Assembly (NCBI GenBank): GCA_000320545.1
Contig: ADNK01001076.1
Location: forward strand, 110,001-174,000
DNA length: 64,000 nt
Direction of reading: 5' to 3'
From: Bigelowiella natans CCMP2755
Lineage: Eukaryota; Cercozoa; Chlorarachniophyceae
Under the pieces are notes generated by a model. The model was not told where the DNA came from, did no database searches, and saw only the letters and a program-made list of their open reading frames with translations. Position 1 is the first letter of the stretch, and each line of letters starts with the position of its first letter. Positions 1-11,993 of the stretch are shown here, piece after piece. A program made the translations under genes and the position numbers.

Positions 1-5
1 CACGA

Positions 6-8
<3 letters not shown>

Positions 9-42
<34 letters not shown>
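9..42. repeat. (AT)n microsatellite
   Basis: Uninterrupted TA dinucleotide tract at the left edge of the window, just upstream of the partial gene's visible exons. Confidence 0.95.
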
Positions 43-44
<2 letters not shown>

Positions 45-195
45 TGGTGATTGATTTTTATCGTCTTGATTTTTGCTCAAAAAAATCCTGCTCTATTCTT
101 CCTTTAATGGAAGTATTGCTCTCCATCTTACTTCCATGGTTGCCTTCTCTTCTTTTTATGGTTGCTGGGTTAAATCACCTTCTTCAATATTCCAG

Positions 196-630
196 AAGTC
201 GCATCGGCACGAAGACGTATCATTAAGCAAAAAAGTTTGAGCGAGGTAGTGAATGATATCAATTCTGCTCATATATCCCCAACTTCGAGGTCGTATCTTC
301 TAAGTTGTACTTCTGTTGTTCTTCTAGTCTTTCTTCTCGGCTAAGAGCATATCTCATAGCCCTAACGAAACCGGGGGGAGGCTATATAACTCACGGAGGT
401 CAAAGTCACCATCACCATCATTCGAGCAGCAGCAACAACAACAGCAGCAGCAGCAGGGAATAGGACAATGCCTCAAAACGAATTCTCTCCCGGAGGTTCA
501 TTCCGAGTTGGTTAGCCCCTACTCAGGCACCATAAATGCAGATCGATCACCTATAACGTTCAAAAAAGGCAAACGGTCATCGTACCGCAAGCACCCTGCA
601 AACAACAGGAGGAGCACAGGAGACATTTGA
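196..630 (+). CDS. 3' end of an unrecognised gene (partial, two exons)
   Basis: I do not recognise the family. Two exons fit in phase: 196-245, after a TTCCAG acceptor and before GAG|gtagtg, then 328-630, after TTCTAG and ending in TGA. The tail is basic and polar, with VASARRR near the start of the first exon, a run of about ten glutamines encoded by CAG/CAA repeats, and an end rich in Arg, Lys and Ser (KKGKRSSYRKHPANNRR). A poly-Gln stretch in an otherwise complex, stop-free 101-codon exon argues for real coding sequence. The gene continues off the left edge of the window or into exons I could not place in 44-195. No start codon is visible. Confidence 0.55.
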
Positions 631-1794
631 TGCAAGGTAGTAGTTTGAGTCGTCTATTTGCATGTGGGTTTTAAACTCACTTGAGCAGAAGAACAATGGA
701 GTATTCCAACTTTGAAAGTCAAGGTTGAAATTTGATACATGAATGACAATGTGTGTCGGAAATACACAGAGTTTTCTCATTAAGTAGGCCAATTGAAATG
801 CATCTGTGGCATCAATCAAACGATAAATGTTAATAATCACTCCGGATGTGAGCAACAGTCTGGTGCTGCACTCGATTCAAACAAATCATATCATGCCCGC
901 CCCCATCTCAAAGTCCACAGCATTGTGCAAACATGCATGGTTCCAGCTGAGGTGGCCCCGACATACGATGCACAGCTCACAAGTGTTAGGTGATTGCCTG
1001 CACATACACGTATCGTCATAAACAATAACAAAGCGAGCGGCTGGCTACTCAACTCTGACATCTAGAACTCCATGTGTACTACTGTATGTGTTGCGCCAAA
1101 GTATACACGTTTAGAGACTTAGGTCTCTTAACCTGTTTGCAGTGTACATTATTCACATCGATCATCGTAGCTGCGACGTGCACGCACAGATCCAACGGCC
1201 GCACTACGCAATGTGACCAGCAGGAGTCTTCACAGTGTACAATGCAATGTAGCCATGCATTATGTACATCATATATGCAATATATAATGTGTCGATTATG
1301 TACGTGCCAAAACAACTAGACAACTGTTCGGCTAATTGAATTGCAGTTGGTGATTGTCATCTCGCAGGTGTGTTTTTCTTCTTTTTTTAAGAAAAATGAT
1401 GAATAAAGTTAGAGCCATTCTTTACGATGCTACGTACGTGCATACTAGCACACGATGAACGCTACACGTGTTGATTCGCCACACGGCATTTAGTAATTGT
1501 CCTTTCACTCATTTGAACTTTACGATAACTTCCTTTATTAACTTCACGATAACTTCCTTCATTACTTTCTATGCTAGTATGCCTCTTTATTTGCTGCTAT
1601 TTTAAATCTTCAGCTTATATCTAGCGCCTCATAAGATTAGATAAAATTCAGGTATTACATTCATGAAGTTCAAACTTGCATTTCTGAGAGATTGTTGTGA
1701 TGTCTGCTTTCACTTCAACACAAGATTGAGGTGTATTATTTCACTTCTAACAAATCTTAGCCGTTAGGATAGATGTGTTCGATACTGGAATGCT
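631..1794. other. Intergenic spacer
   Basis: Tail-to-tail spacer between the partial plus-strand gene and the minus-strand SAM-type gene. It is rich in TGCATG/CATGTA words. Short opposing open frames at 1074-1319 have no coding character. I see no gene here. Confidence 0.6.
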
Positions 1795-2086
1795 CTAGCT
1801 GTTGCCTTCCAAGTGCTTGTAGAGGCTCCGTAGCCGTAGAACCTCTCCAAACGGAATCCCCACGATGCTAACAAGATCTTTGTTATCACATTCCATTATA
1901 TCGGAGCCAGTGAGTTTGTGCTTTTTAATTTTATCCACAGTGTCTGCATCCAGTGAGAACCGTGCAATGGCCTCTAGGCCGGAGAGAAATCGAACAGTGT
2001 CGTCGTCTCTACTTAGTTCTTTGAATTTTTCAAAAATGCTCCCAAATCTAGTTGTGTCAGATAAACGGTGTTGTCGCAGTGTAAAA
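1795..2086 (-). CDS. SAM-domain-like C-terminal exon (partial gene)
   Basis: On the minus strand an open frame runs from a CCTGTAG acceptor at about 2086 to a TAG at 1795. It encodes 96 residues. The last 40 or so resemble a sterile alpha motif: KLTGSDIMECDNKDLVSIVG followed by IPFGEVLRLRSLYKHL, with the spacing of hydrophobic residues and the late Gly-Ile and Gly positions usual in SAM domains. SAM domains mediate homo- and hetero-oligomerisation and often sit at the end of ankyrin-repeat or signalling proteins. Upstream in the same frame the words TNGKTAC look ankyrin-like, but a TGA lies directly before them, so either the exon starts at 2086 or the copy is damaged. Earlier exons were not found. 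Confidence 0.55.
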
Positions 2087-2430
2087 CTACAGGCGGTTTT
2101 TCCATTTGTAAATCAGCGTCTTCTCGTGAGACGCGCCCCCCCAACAATCATATCCAGCCGCATCTACGGGGACATGTCACAGATGTGGTAATCTATCATT
2201 GTCAATCTTCGAATGTTTGCTTGCCTTGACTTAGCTGAGTTGAGTTATCAAATTGGTAATATTTTTGAGTAATGTTCTCCTGATGATTATGTGGCCTTTT
2301 ATGTGTACAACGTACGCTGATGCCTTCTTCCGAAGAAAGAGAAAAGATGAAGGAAGATCTCCTTGGTGATGCTAAGGACTGGACCATGCCAGGTGTGGCA
2401 CAATGCAAGCAAAATTGAGATGACGAAGCC

Positions 2431-2474
<44 letters not shown>

Positions 2475-2718
2475 AAGTGAGGGCAATATGTGATGAGCAG
2501 GTCGCAATTCGGAGAACAAGGAAACAGACGCTCGAGACTTGGTAAATTCAGAGAAAATGCGATTTAAAGCGATAGTGATGGTTAATTTGGTTGAGTGTTG
2601 ACCTCCAAGGCTTAAACACGCATCTCGCTGTATTATATCACCCAATTATGTTCTCCTTCTCATCAAAATCTTTTAGTTAGTAGTTTTAGTAAGTAGTGCG
2701 GTTATTAATCAGATTCGA
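2087..2718. other. Spacer or unresolved 5' exons of the SAM-type gene
   Basis: Contains a (CA)n tract at about 2433-2472. Open frames on both strands here are low in complexity. Upstream exons of the minus-strand SAM-type gene should lie here or the gene is a fragment; I could not place any with confidence. Confidence 0.4.
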
Positions 2719-3579
2719 ATGTCCTTTGTTCAGCGATTGCAGATCCGGTATATTTGTAGTAGTAGTAGTAGGAGGAGGAGGAGGGAGGGAGGGGGGGGGA
2801 GGGGGGGGGGGGGAGGAGTAGCAGCAGCAGCAGTAGTAGTAACAGCAACACTTGCACCGTGGTGTGGTCCCAGAATCTTCGCTTCAAGAAATATACATTT
2901 GTCGTAGATTTGAATGTATATATCATTTGACTTCCTTTGCTTTTGAACACTTCGCAGCACCAACTCTCTCTTACGACAAATAAAACCGGGATCGATTCTC
3001 CTCGGTAAGCATGTGAAAGGAAGTGCTTTAACAAATATGATGATGATGATGAACAACGATGCACAACAATCAAGGAATATCGTCAAGCGATGTAGTCTTA
3101 CGTGTAGCATCAAAGTTTAGGAGGAAGAAGCAATTCTAATAGGATTCTTACGATATATCATTTCTCTTGCTCGCCGTGTTACCTGTGTATTATCTGATTT
3201 GGTTGCAATCATCGTACATCTTGATTCAGTGGTCATAGTTCTCCATTGCGTGCTACTTGCGATTGTTCAATCTTCGGATGCAGATGATAATAGTAAGTGT
3301 AACATTCTTTCTTCTTTCTTCCTGCTGCCTGCTACCGATGAGAACGATGAAGATGGTATGATGATGATGATGATGACGATGATGATGATGACGGGTTTTA
3401 ACAACAAACACCATAGTTGATCATCTATCGATCTATAACTGATTGCGGAGCTTCCGCAACACACACCAGTTAGTAGAAGAAAAGCTCATTGAAGCAATCT
3501 GCTCATATGATCGAACATTCATGATGCTGGACATGTGTAACTGCCAGAAGGTGGGGGGGGGGGGAGACTACACTGAACT

Positions 3580-3657
<78 letters not shown>

Positions 3658-3912
3658 ATATGCATACGGATTCTCTACTTTTCAGGCAGATCTGCCATGT
3701 TTTTCACGTACAATATCATTTATCTTCCAATAAGGTGCGTTGTTCTTGTTCTAAAGCATTACGTCACCTTCTACTAGAGTAGTAATCGTCGTTAATATCC
3801 TTGTAATCATATTATTATTGAAATACTACTTAGCTACACATGTCATATTTTAGAAGATAGTCACCTAATCAAGTTTCCATTATTTGTTTTTCATTCTTTT
3901 TATGATCGATTG

Positions 3913-3956
<44 letters not shown>

Positions 3957-4281
3957 CTGAGAGTATTATTGAATTCGCACCAGATTTTTGGCCTACATTG
4001 GTGTGTCATTTGCGGCAGTGAGATTTGAGGTACTAGTCGTCGTTAATTACTACTTACTTACTGGGTAATCGTTTCGTTTAGCTTCTCAATATGTTGTTGC
4101 ACTTGCTTACCCGTGTTATTACGCACTCATGCAGTGTTGATCATATCAACCTTAACACTATGTCATTCACACTAAAGAATGCCTTTGAGGTCGGCTTCAC
4201 GACGTACGTCTGGTACTACAAAAACCAAGAAGAAGAAGAAGAAGATGATGATGATGATGATGATGATGTGACGATGAGAAA

Positions 4282-4316
<35 letters not shown>

Positions 4317-4370
4317 CAAGAGAATAAATAGCTTAACAAGTACATGTGCTATTTTCGTTTGTTGATGGCT

Positions 4371-4402
<32 letters not shown>

Positions 4403-4876
4403 AGTTTTTATTATCTCCTCTGTGTTCTTCTTCTTCGTCTCATAGGTCATCAATTTTAACTCTCGGTGCGTATATGCAACTGAGGTATATTACTTATTAT
4501 TACTCCTATTTTGATATTTACAACAACACGCTTAAGTATTTTCTAGCCGCATTTTTTAACACATAATATGTAATTCTAATAGGAAGTATTTACACCAGTT
4601 TTTATATTTTATTTATTATGTCCCATCATCATCATCCTCCTCCTCGTCATCGTTCCATAACGACGATTATAATCGTAAAATGATCATCATCAGTGACGAT
4701 AAGTGCGACACCCTCTGCACAAGCGCAGGGATAATTCTCAGCTGTTTGCAGGTGGTGGTGGTGGTGGTGGTGATTCTATTTGTGGTATTATTATCGCCAA
4801 TCATTTGTTTAGATTGCTCTTTCTCTTCGTCATATATGTGTATATATGTGTATATATATACATATATGTGATGTAT

Positions 4877-4913
<37 letters not shown>

Positions 4914-5535
4914 GTGTTTGTGTTTATTATTAGGTGTGTATCTACGCCGTTGGCTACAAGGTTGTCATTTCCACTCTACTCTTTACTATACCCACGACTT
5001 TGTGCAAGAGTGATGAGAAAATAACAAGTAGCACACTGTTTAGAGTAGGCACGTACTACTTCCATGGGGTTAAGTTGATCGTTAAACTGTTGATGACAAA
5101 AGGCACGTGGAGACACAGGATGGCGATTCTTCCACGTGGCAGGTATGTATGGACTAAACAACTTACGAATTATTTTTTTTGTAAAAATTCATTATTTGCT
5201 TTTATCGCGACCACATTTAAATACGTGATAATCTACCTATTTAGCACTACTACCCACTTACTATGGCCTTATGTTCACTGACTATATTCCTACCGCTGCT
5301 GTATATGCCTCACCCGTCCAATGTAATAAATGACAGGTTGCAGTGTTGAGATTAAGAGACTCTTCAACTTTTGGCAGGTAGTAGTGAATTGCGGGTTACT
5401 CTTATTTTAATGGGCGGTGTCAGTTGTGTTCTCGTCGTAATGTTTTAATGGTAGTATTCGTGGTTTTCTTGTCTTCTTCTCATCATTAAACTTATTGCAT
5501 CCTCTTCCTGCTGATTCCTTCCTCCCCCCCCCACC

Positions 5536-5617
<82 letters not shown>

Positions 5618-5998
5618 GTGGTGCTGCTTAGAAATTCCAAAGCCTACTCAAACTAGCCATTTATGGAGCCTTTTGCCTAGCGATAAAAGTAGTAATAGTA
5701 GTAGTAGTACTAGTAGTAGTATTTCGCATCATGATTTAGATCAAGACGAAGACGATAATTCAATGAGAATAAAGATTCTTACCAGAAGTGCCTCATCATC
5801 ATCATCAGCAGCAGCATCATCATCATCAGCATCATCGTCGTCATAGATATTGTGCTCACACCATGGTTGCTCTGATGACCTCGTGTTTATATTACAGCTG
5901 ATATTCTTCGCTATTCAATCCAATGCCGTGTTGTTGGGATTTGGCGGATTAGCAATATTTGTGGTAATAAATAATAATAAGTAGAAGTAGTAGATGCT

Positions 5999-6036
<38 letters not shown>

Positions 6037-6183
6037 GTTTCCGCTGTACGTTCATCGATACATACATGCAGATAGAATACTCAATTTAGGAGACTCACTC
6101 ACCACCTCACTATACAACAACGTTCTCTTCTGTTGTTAAGGCCGCAGCACGCGTATTGAATGATGTCGCAAGGGCCTCTCCTT

Positions 6184-6214
<31 letters not shown>

Positions 6215-6489
6215 TTCTTTGTTCTTCGTTCAATAAGCTCCAGATACCAATGGCTTATTGCGGCTTCATAGGAATCAAACATGTTTGTAGCAGCAGCAGC
6301 AATAGTAGTAATGTTAGTACCATCGTAGCAAATGCTAAGGATGTGTGCTGGTGATGAGGAAGATGAAGGAGGAGAACAACGTTAATGCCTTCTCTTTATC
6401 TCTTCTGTGTGTTTAGGAGGAGGCACTCTACATGTACCTATTCTATGCTTTAGCTGCTATGGAATTGGTAAGTCAGGACAAGCACGAGC

Positions 6490-6533
<44 letters not shown>

Positions 6534-7016
6534 CGCTCTGTCTGTATATACGTGTACATACGGAATAGCATCACTCCTCACCACCATAAGTAATGATTAC
6601 TCTTACTGCTATAATCTATAGGTTGTCGCATTGCTATGCCTTCTTGAGGCAATAAGTAAGTGCTACTGCCACCCCTCGTCCCTCTCCTCCTCCTCCTCCT
6701 TCTTCTTCTTCTTTTTCTCCTTCTGCCATTCATTGCTGCTACTGCTGCTACTACTGCTACTAATAATAAAAATAATAATGATAATAATGATAATAATCAA
6801 CACCTAGTCTCTCCTGTTTTATTTGCACTTCCAATTCTTCTCATTATCCTCCTCTAGATGGGAGGGGGCTGACATCTAAATCGTGCCACGATGGAACTAA
6901 CTGTGATGACGACTTAAGTAATAGCAGCCCCAGTAGTAGTTGTAGTTGTAGTAGTAGCAGTACCAGAAGTAGTACGTTCAGCGGTGATGTACCTGACTAT
7001 ATCTGTCGTTTATTTT

Positions 7017-7047
<31 letters not shown>

Positions 7048-7049
7048 TT

Positions 7050-7097
<48 letters not shown>

Positions 7098-7619
7098 GAG
7101 AGAGAAAACATACAGAGGAGGCAGCATCAATAATATCGGCCTTCTCTATCTCCTCCTCCTCCTCCTACTCTCAGGAAATGAAAGCTTTGCAGGAGTGCAG
7201 GCAAGGGATGTATTGATATATACTATTGTCCTTGAAGTGCTAAGGATGGCAAATATAGCCATAGGTCCTATTAGCTCTAGAGGAGGAGGGAGAGGGGGGA
7301 CTGGACTGGAAGGAGGAGAGTAGCACTACTTTTATCAAAATGGCAGATACTGTTATTCCCATAATTGATACTCACGATGTGTCGTTTAAGTTGAATTCTC
7401 TTATTCTTTGTATTTTCTTCTCACTCGGTTTCTCCTCCTCCTCCTCCTCCTCCTCCTCCTCCTCCTCCTTCCTCCCCTCACACTCCTAATTTACTGTAAT
7501 CCAGGCATAATTCTTCAGAGGAACTTCCAAAGGGTGGGTAGGGTGGGTAGAGAGGATGATAGCAATAGATCCAGGAGAGGAGGAGGAGGAGGAGAGGGAT
7601 GTGTATGAAGATTGGAGAG

Positions 7620-7667
<48 letters not shown>

Positions 7668-8738
7668 ACAGTACCAAGGGAGAGAGCCTCTTTGAGTGAT
7701 GAAGACATCTTAGCATCGTCAGATTGATAAGCACTGAAGCGACAGCAATGTTTCCTCTTTTCAGAATGTAGCCAACAAGACAAAAAACAGACATATAACG
7801 ACAACGCCGCACACCACTGACTCATTGATTAACTGATTGGTTTCACGTTATTTTTATTTATTTAGGGTTTGAAGGAAGCTACTGCTGCATTTATGTCAGA
7901 TTCTCTTCGCACACTAAGGGTGATATTGATGATCATGATGATCCTGCAGGATACAGCTAACAATCTTCATTGTTGTTGTTGTTGTGGTTGTTATTGTTGT
8001 TGTAGCTGTTTATGTGCTGTCGGGTGGATGATGACGACTCTGCTGTTGTTCTCACAACACCTTCCAAGGTAATGAAAACTGGGTTGCTACTCCTAGAATG
8101 ATACATTGATTGTGTATATGATGTGAATGTAGCAAGAGCTGAATATGTATTAATCAAGATGCTGCAAGTATGCACTAATACACGCAAAGTTAATGAATAA
8201 ATACAATGTTTCCCTGATGCAGCACGTAAATATATTGTCGGTTGCTTCACCACTTAGTGCCACACTATTTGTTGAGCAAGTATCTTCCAACAGCGGTGGG
8301 TTGTTTACTTGTTCTCTTCTCATCAAATTTAGGGCAGCGATAGAAGGAGCAGGTGGCAATCTGTGAGTCGCGTTGGTGGAGGAGGTGGTAGCTGATAACT
8401 ACAATAATAATTATAATAATGATGATGATGATGATAATTATTAATTGGCATTATTATTATTATTATTACGTTTAGGCTTTTCAGATGGACCAAGAACGCC
8501 TGGGAGGGTAGTGCTACATTCTAGAGATCCAAGTAGTAGGATTAGTAGTACTACTACTACACCTGGGAGAGTAGTGCTGCATTCAAGAGATCCAAGTAGT
8601 AGTAGGACTAGTAACAGCAATCCATGGGCTAGACAGCCTACCACTCCAAGCAAAAACGATAAAACTAATATCTTTGATGCTGATGAAACAAATAAGTTGC
8701 AAGAAGAAAATCGTCTTCAGCATAGAATGAGTTTGTAG
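2719..8738 (+). CDS. Multi-pass membrane protein of unknown family, about 21 exons
   Basis: I do not recognise the family. A phase-consistent model gives about 507 residues: exons 2719-2747, 2958-3004, 3075-3091, 3121-3201, 3239-3292, 3343-3355, 3686-3734, 3984-4029, 4082-4267, 4446-4484, 4934-5142, 5344-5377, 5632-5688, 5898-5963, 6417-6467, 6622-6655, 6858-6917, 7175-7236, 7866-7919, 8223-8295, 8476-8738. The exons at 3075 and 3343 and the 7236 donor are tentative. Hydrophobic helices are seen in FLAYIGVSFAAV, YKVVISTLLFTI, LLKLAIYGAFCLAIKLIFFA, AVLLGFGGLAIFV and VVALLCLLEAI. The exon at 4082 ends in a Glu5-Asp8 run made by GAA and GAT repeats. The tail is cytosolic-looking and contains an imperfect duplication (TPGRVVLHSRDPSS twice). 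Introns carry long (AT), (GA), (TC), (TG), (TTC) and (CTC) repeats. Confidence 0.72.
3583..3653. repeat. (AT)n-(GA)n compound microsatellite in an intron
   Basis: A (TA) tract runs directly into a (GA) tract inside the intron before the exon at 3686. Confidence 0.9.
5536..5613. repeat. (TC)n-(TG)n compound microsatellite in an intron
   Basis: A TC tract of about 40 bases joins a TG tract of about 34 bases just upstream of the 3' splice site at 5631 (gctgcttag). Confidence 0.92.
8498..8602 (+). repeat. Imperfect tandem duplication in the last exon
   Basis: Two copies of a segment coding for TPGRVVLHSRDPSS, about 61 bases apart (8498-8540 and 8559-8602), separated by a Ser/Thr stretch made of AGT/ACT repeats. 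The copies differ at silent positions. Confidence 0.85.
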
Positions 8739-9544
8739 ATGTTGGGTTGTTATTTTTTAACACGGTTATGTCACCAGTAGATATTGTGCATTATCCTGCT
8801 TCCAGCAAACCTTACGGCCTGATTGAATGTGGCCATTGTCATGTTGCTGTGTAGCTAGTTGCTAGATGTCGGTGTCAAGGTGCTGCATGGCTCGCTCGCA
8901 ATCATGATCGTTGCAGTGTTTCATTCACTACTATATGCAATACACGTACATGTTCTAAGAAATGATGGAAGTGTGTTGTTTGTGTCTGTGTAGCTACTAC
9001 TGGCCTGACAACAACGTACTAGATCACAATCCTTGTGTTGTGAGTGCATGTTGGCTCAAGCTAGGTCGTACGGTCACGTTCACGTTAGTTATGTTTCCCA
9101 ATCGCACAACCAACAAGATGTAGCCGCTGCCACGAGTACTAGAGTACATCACGAAGCAATTGTACATTTTCCGCTCATTGTGCGATGCGACCCAGAGCAG
9201 CCACCCTATGGCAGCATGAACACTATTACAGGTATGTGGTACACACGTTAACGATTTGGGCCACTGAAAACTCCTTGCAATCCACAGCTAGAGTAGTCTA
9301 TTCATGCTGCATACATGCATAAGTCATCCGATTAGAGATCAGATACCAGCCTGCAGCAGAATGCATTTTACACCATGAGCACAAACCACAGACAGCTGGC
9401 TACGCATAGCACCACGCCATTTGCATGTAACAATGCTCAAAAAGGTGATACACACACAGGTGGGTGCATGAGCTTGTGCATTTCATCTCACAATTTTGAC
9501 TTCGGTAAGCCTTTATCGCAACGGCCAATGTATTTTTTTTAAAA
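8739..9544. other. Intergenic spacer between convergent genes
   Basis: Holds many TGCA, CATGCA and CTAG palindromic words. The 9033-9251 frame has no recognisable domain. I see no gene. Confidence 0.6.
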
Positions 9545-11890
9545 TCATTTTTCTTTTTTTGGTTTCAAAGCTACTTCATCATCCTTTATTTCATCTGATG
9601 CTATTGAAGAGCCGGTACTCTTGATCACTTTTGTCTCATTATGGTGGTTATCGCAAATCTGGGCAAGATCCAAAAACTCTTCTTCGTTTTTTGCTTCTAC
9701 CATGCAGCTGGATTCAGCATAATTAGGATTGAAAGTGACAGAAATGTTCGGGCATTCTTTGATAACATTGTTTATCCATCTCAAACGTGCTGGCCATCCC
9801 TGTATCGTTAAGAAAATCTTTCTAGTCCCTGCTTTTCTCCTAAGCAACATTTTTGGTGTGCACTCTGATATGAATTTTGCGAGTCTTCGGCCTGTGTGCA
9901 ACAGTGATGGCGGATCCCATCCCAAGTTGACGTTTGTAAGACTCTATGGATGGTTAAGGCAAGCCAGCAAAAAGAACTGTTAAGCAGATAATTGAGACAG
10001 AATATGGTAGATGTATTGTTTACCTTGCACTTGAGAATCGAACAAAGCACATCAACATCCATATATTTGATATGCATCAATTCAAGGTTTGATAAGTTCG
10101 GGCAAGCGCTTAGAAAATGTTCAACCGCGCGTCTAGTTAATTTTGCTGCAATAATAGACGACAACATAGTTCTCCGTTAGCAGTACACAAAAAAATATTA
10201 CACAGTCTGCTGATAAAACGTTACATGATTGTGTGGAGGAACGAAAGAGTTAAGGCGGTTAGATGTCCTCTTACATGCATGCTGCACGTTCAAGCTCCTA
10301 AGCAATTTCCCGCATTTCAAGGCCAATATCTCTAAAATCTTGTCATTAACGCCTGTCCAACCCCTAAATTCAATGTTCTCCAGCGCAGTCATGCGCCGCA
10401 ATACTGTGGAAATTGCAGAATAGCCTTTGTTCAAGCAATCTCTGCTCACCTAACCATCGTGCAGATCATCAGTAAAGAGGCAATGTATTGTTGATTAGCA
10501 ACTGCATTAGTACTTACCCAAGAAAACGATAAGCTCTTAAGCGATTTTTCAATGTGGGCGAGAGATAGAATATCAGAGTCGCTGCATCCTCCAGGAAGGC
10601 TTTCAACAACAGTGAGAGAGGCGGAGGAGGAGGAGGAGGAGGAGGAGAAGGAGGAGGAGAGGGAGAGAGATAGAGCAAACGAAATCTCACGACCGATTAT
10701 TCCATATAAGATGGCAAAGTAGACGGTAGAATAGTTTTTTACAACCGTAGGTCTCTCAGACGAGGCATGGTGGGGATGACAGATCGCACCGTCCCTTCTC
10801 GTACATGGCAATACTCTAAATCGAGAACTTCTAGCAAATCCAATGCCTTTTCATATCATCAAACGCAAAGTGAGAATAGCATCAGAGAATAAATAATAAA
10901 TAGAAATAGCTGTCCTTCTACCGAACAACCTTGAGAGTTTCTAAAAAACAATCGTCCCTTCTATCACAGAAGAACCACATTTTCAATCTTTGAATATTGA
11001 GACAATTTTGGAGAAGTTCAAAGCTCTTGGATGAAATCTGAGGTGATGGCAATGAATGACTTAATGTTCGGTTTCCTATCGTCGTTTGTCTGTTTTTGAG
11101 GTGATACAAACTGATAACAAGAGGCCCAACAACCTTGGATCCATCCGGAATTACAATAGATTTCAGCGTTCCTGAGTATCCATTCAGAATGCATCGTAGT
11201 TCTTGGTCCTATGCGAGGAATATGTGTGTTGGTGATGCCTGCTTAATAGTGTAGTATTCGCTGTGTTTAGTTTATTCACGATGCATGCGTCATCTCTTTA
11301 CTACTTACATGGAGCATAGAAGGCAGGACTAATGAGCTGAGGTTTGGACAATTTTCTACAAGCCCCTCCCAATCTTCAAGAGAAAGGTCTATCCTATCCA
11401 TTTTCCACCCCTACATCGCAAATATTCTCGTCACGATCAACAAATTGAAGGCGGTGCTCCGTCGTCGACGTAGTAGCAGCTGTCTCTGTTGCTAGCTAGC
11501 TAGCTAGCTAGTAGTAGTAGTAGTAGAAGGGAAGAGTAGCAGTTGCAGTACTAGATGTGATGGTACTCGTAGCAGTAGTCGAAGTAGTACCAGAAACTGG
11601 CTGTCAGGGCCATGGAAGACAACACCATTGCAACCCCATTTACCGCCAAATGCCTTACTTCGAAATAGCTGCGAGAGGCTGGTAGGATTAAGCATGGAGA
11701 CATCCATAGTTCCACGAAACGGCGAGACTGGTGACTCCCTGATGGCCTTCGCCAGGATTTGCGACAGTCTCTTCGAGACTCCATTCAGTCTTCCTGCATC
11801 TAGGATGTCCAACCAGCCTTCTCGAGCCAAAAGATCAATGACACCCAAAATCGATACCCTTGACGACGAAGCCGTGGGTGTCGCCAACAT
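9545..11890 (-). CDS. Leucine-rich-repeat protein (possibly F-box type), 8 exons
   Basis: Exons in coding order: 11890-11591, 11410-11309, 11208-10930, 10846-10746, 10599-10518, 10449-10275, 10145-10024, 9943-9545. All phases agree and give 519 residues. The first exon has an F-box-like start, with a Leu-rich helix (ILGVIDLLAREGWLDILDAG) followed by LNGVSKRLSQI. Later exons hold RI/amino-terminal-type leucine-rich repeats: NCPNLSSLVLPSM, LLEVLDLEYCHV, MPRLRDLRLPGG, LKSLSFSW, LENIEFRGWTGVNDK and CPNLSNLELMHIKYMDVD. The tail ends in a basic KPKKEK. Such proteins usually select substrates for SCF ubiquitin ligases, but the F-box is weak, so I claim only an LRR protein. The intron upstream of the exon at 10599 contains a (CCT)n tract on the coding strand. 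Confidence 0.87.
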
Positions 11891-11962
11891 TTGGAATGCC
11901 GCAGTAGTAATTAAAGGTTTAGAAAATTAGAACGCAGCCAGGTGGCACAGTTTTCAATGTAA

Positions 11963-11993
<31 letters not shown>

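Noticed and set aside
5282-5335. Possible exon between 5222 and 5335 in the unknown membrane protein
   Set aside because: It creates a stop in the required phase; skipping to 5344 keeps the frame.
7016-7216. Frame with (CV)n and (ER)n repeats
   Set aside because: Translation of (TG)n and (GA)n microsatellites inside an intron.
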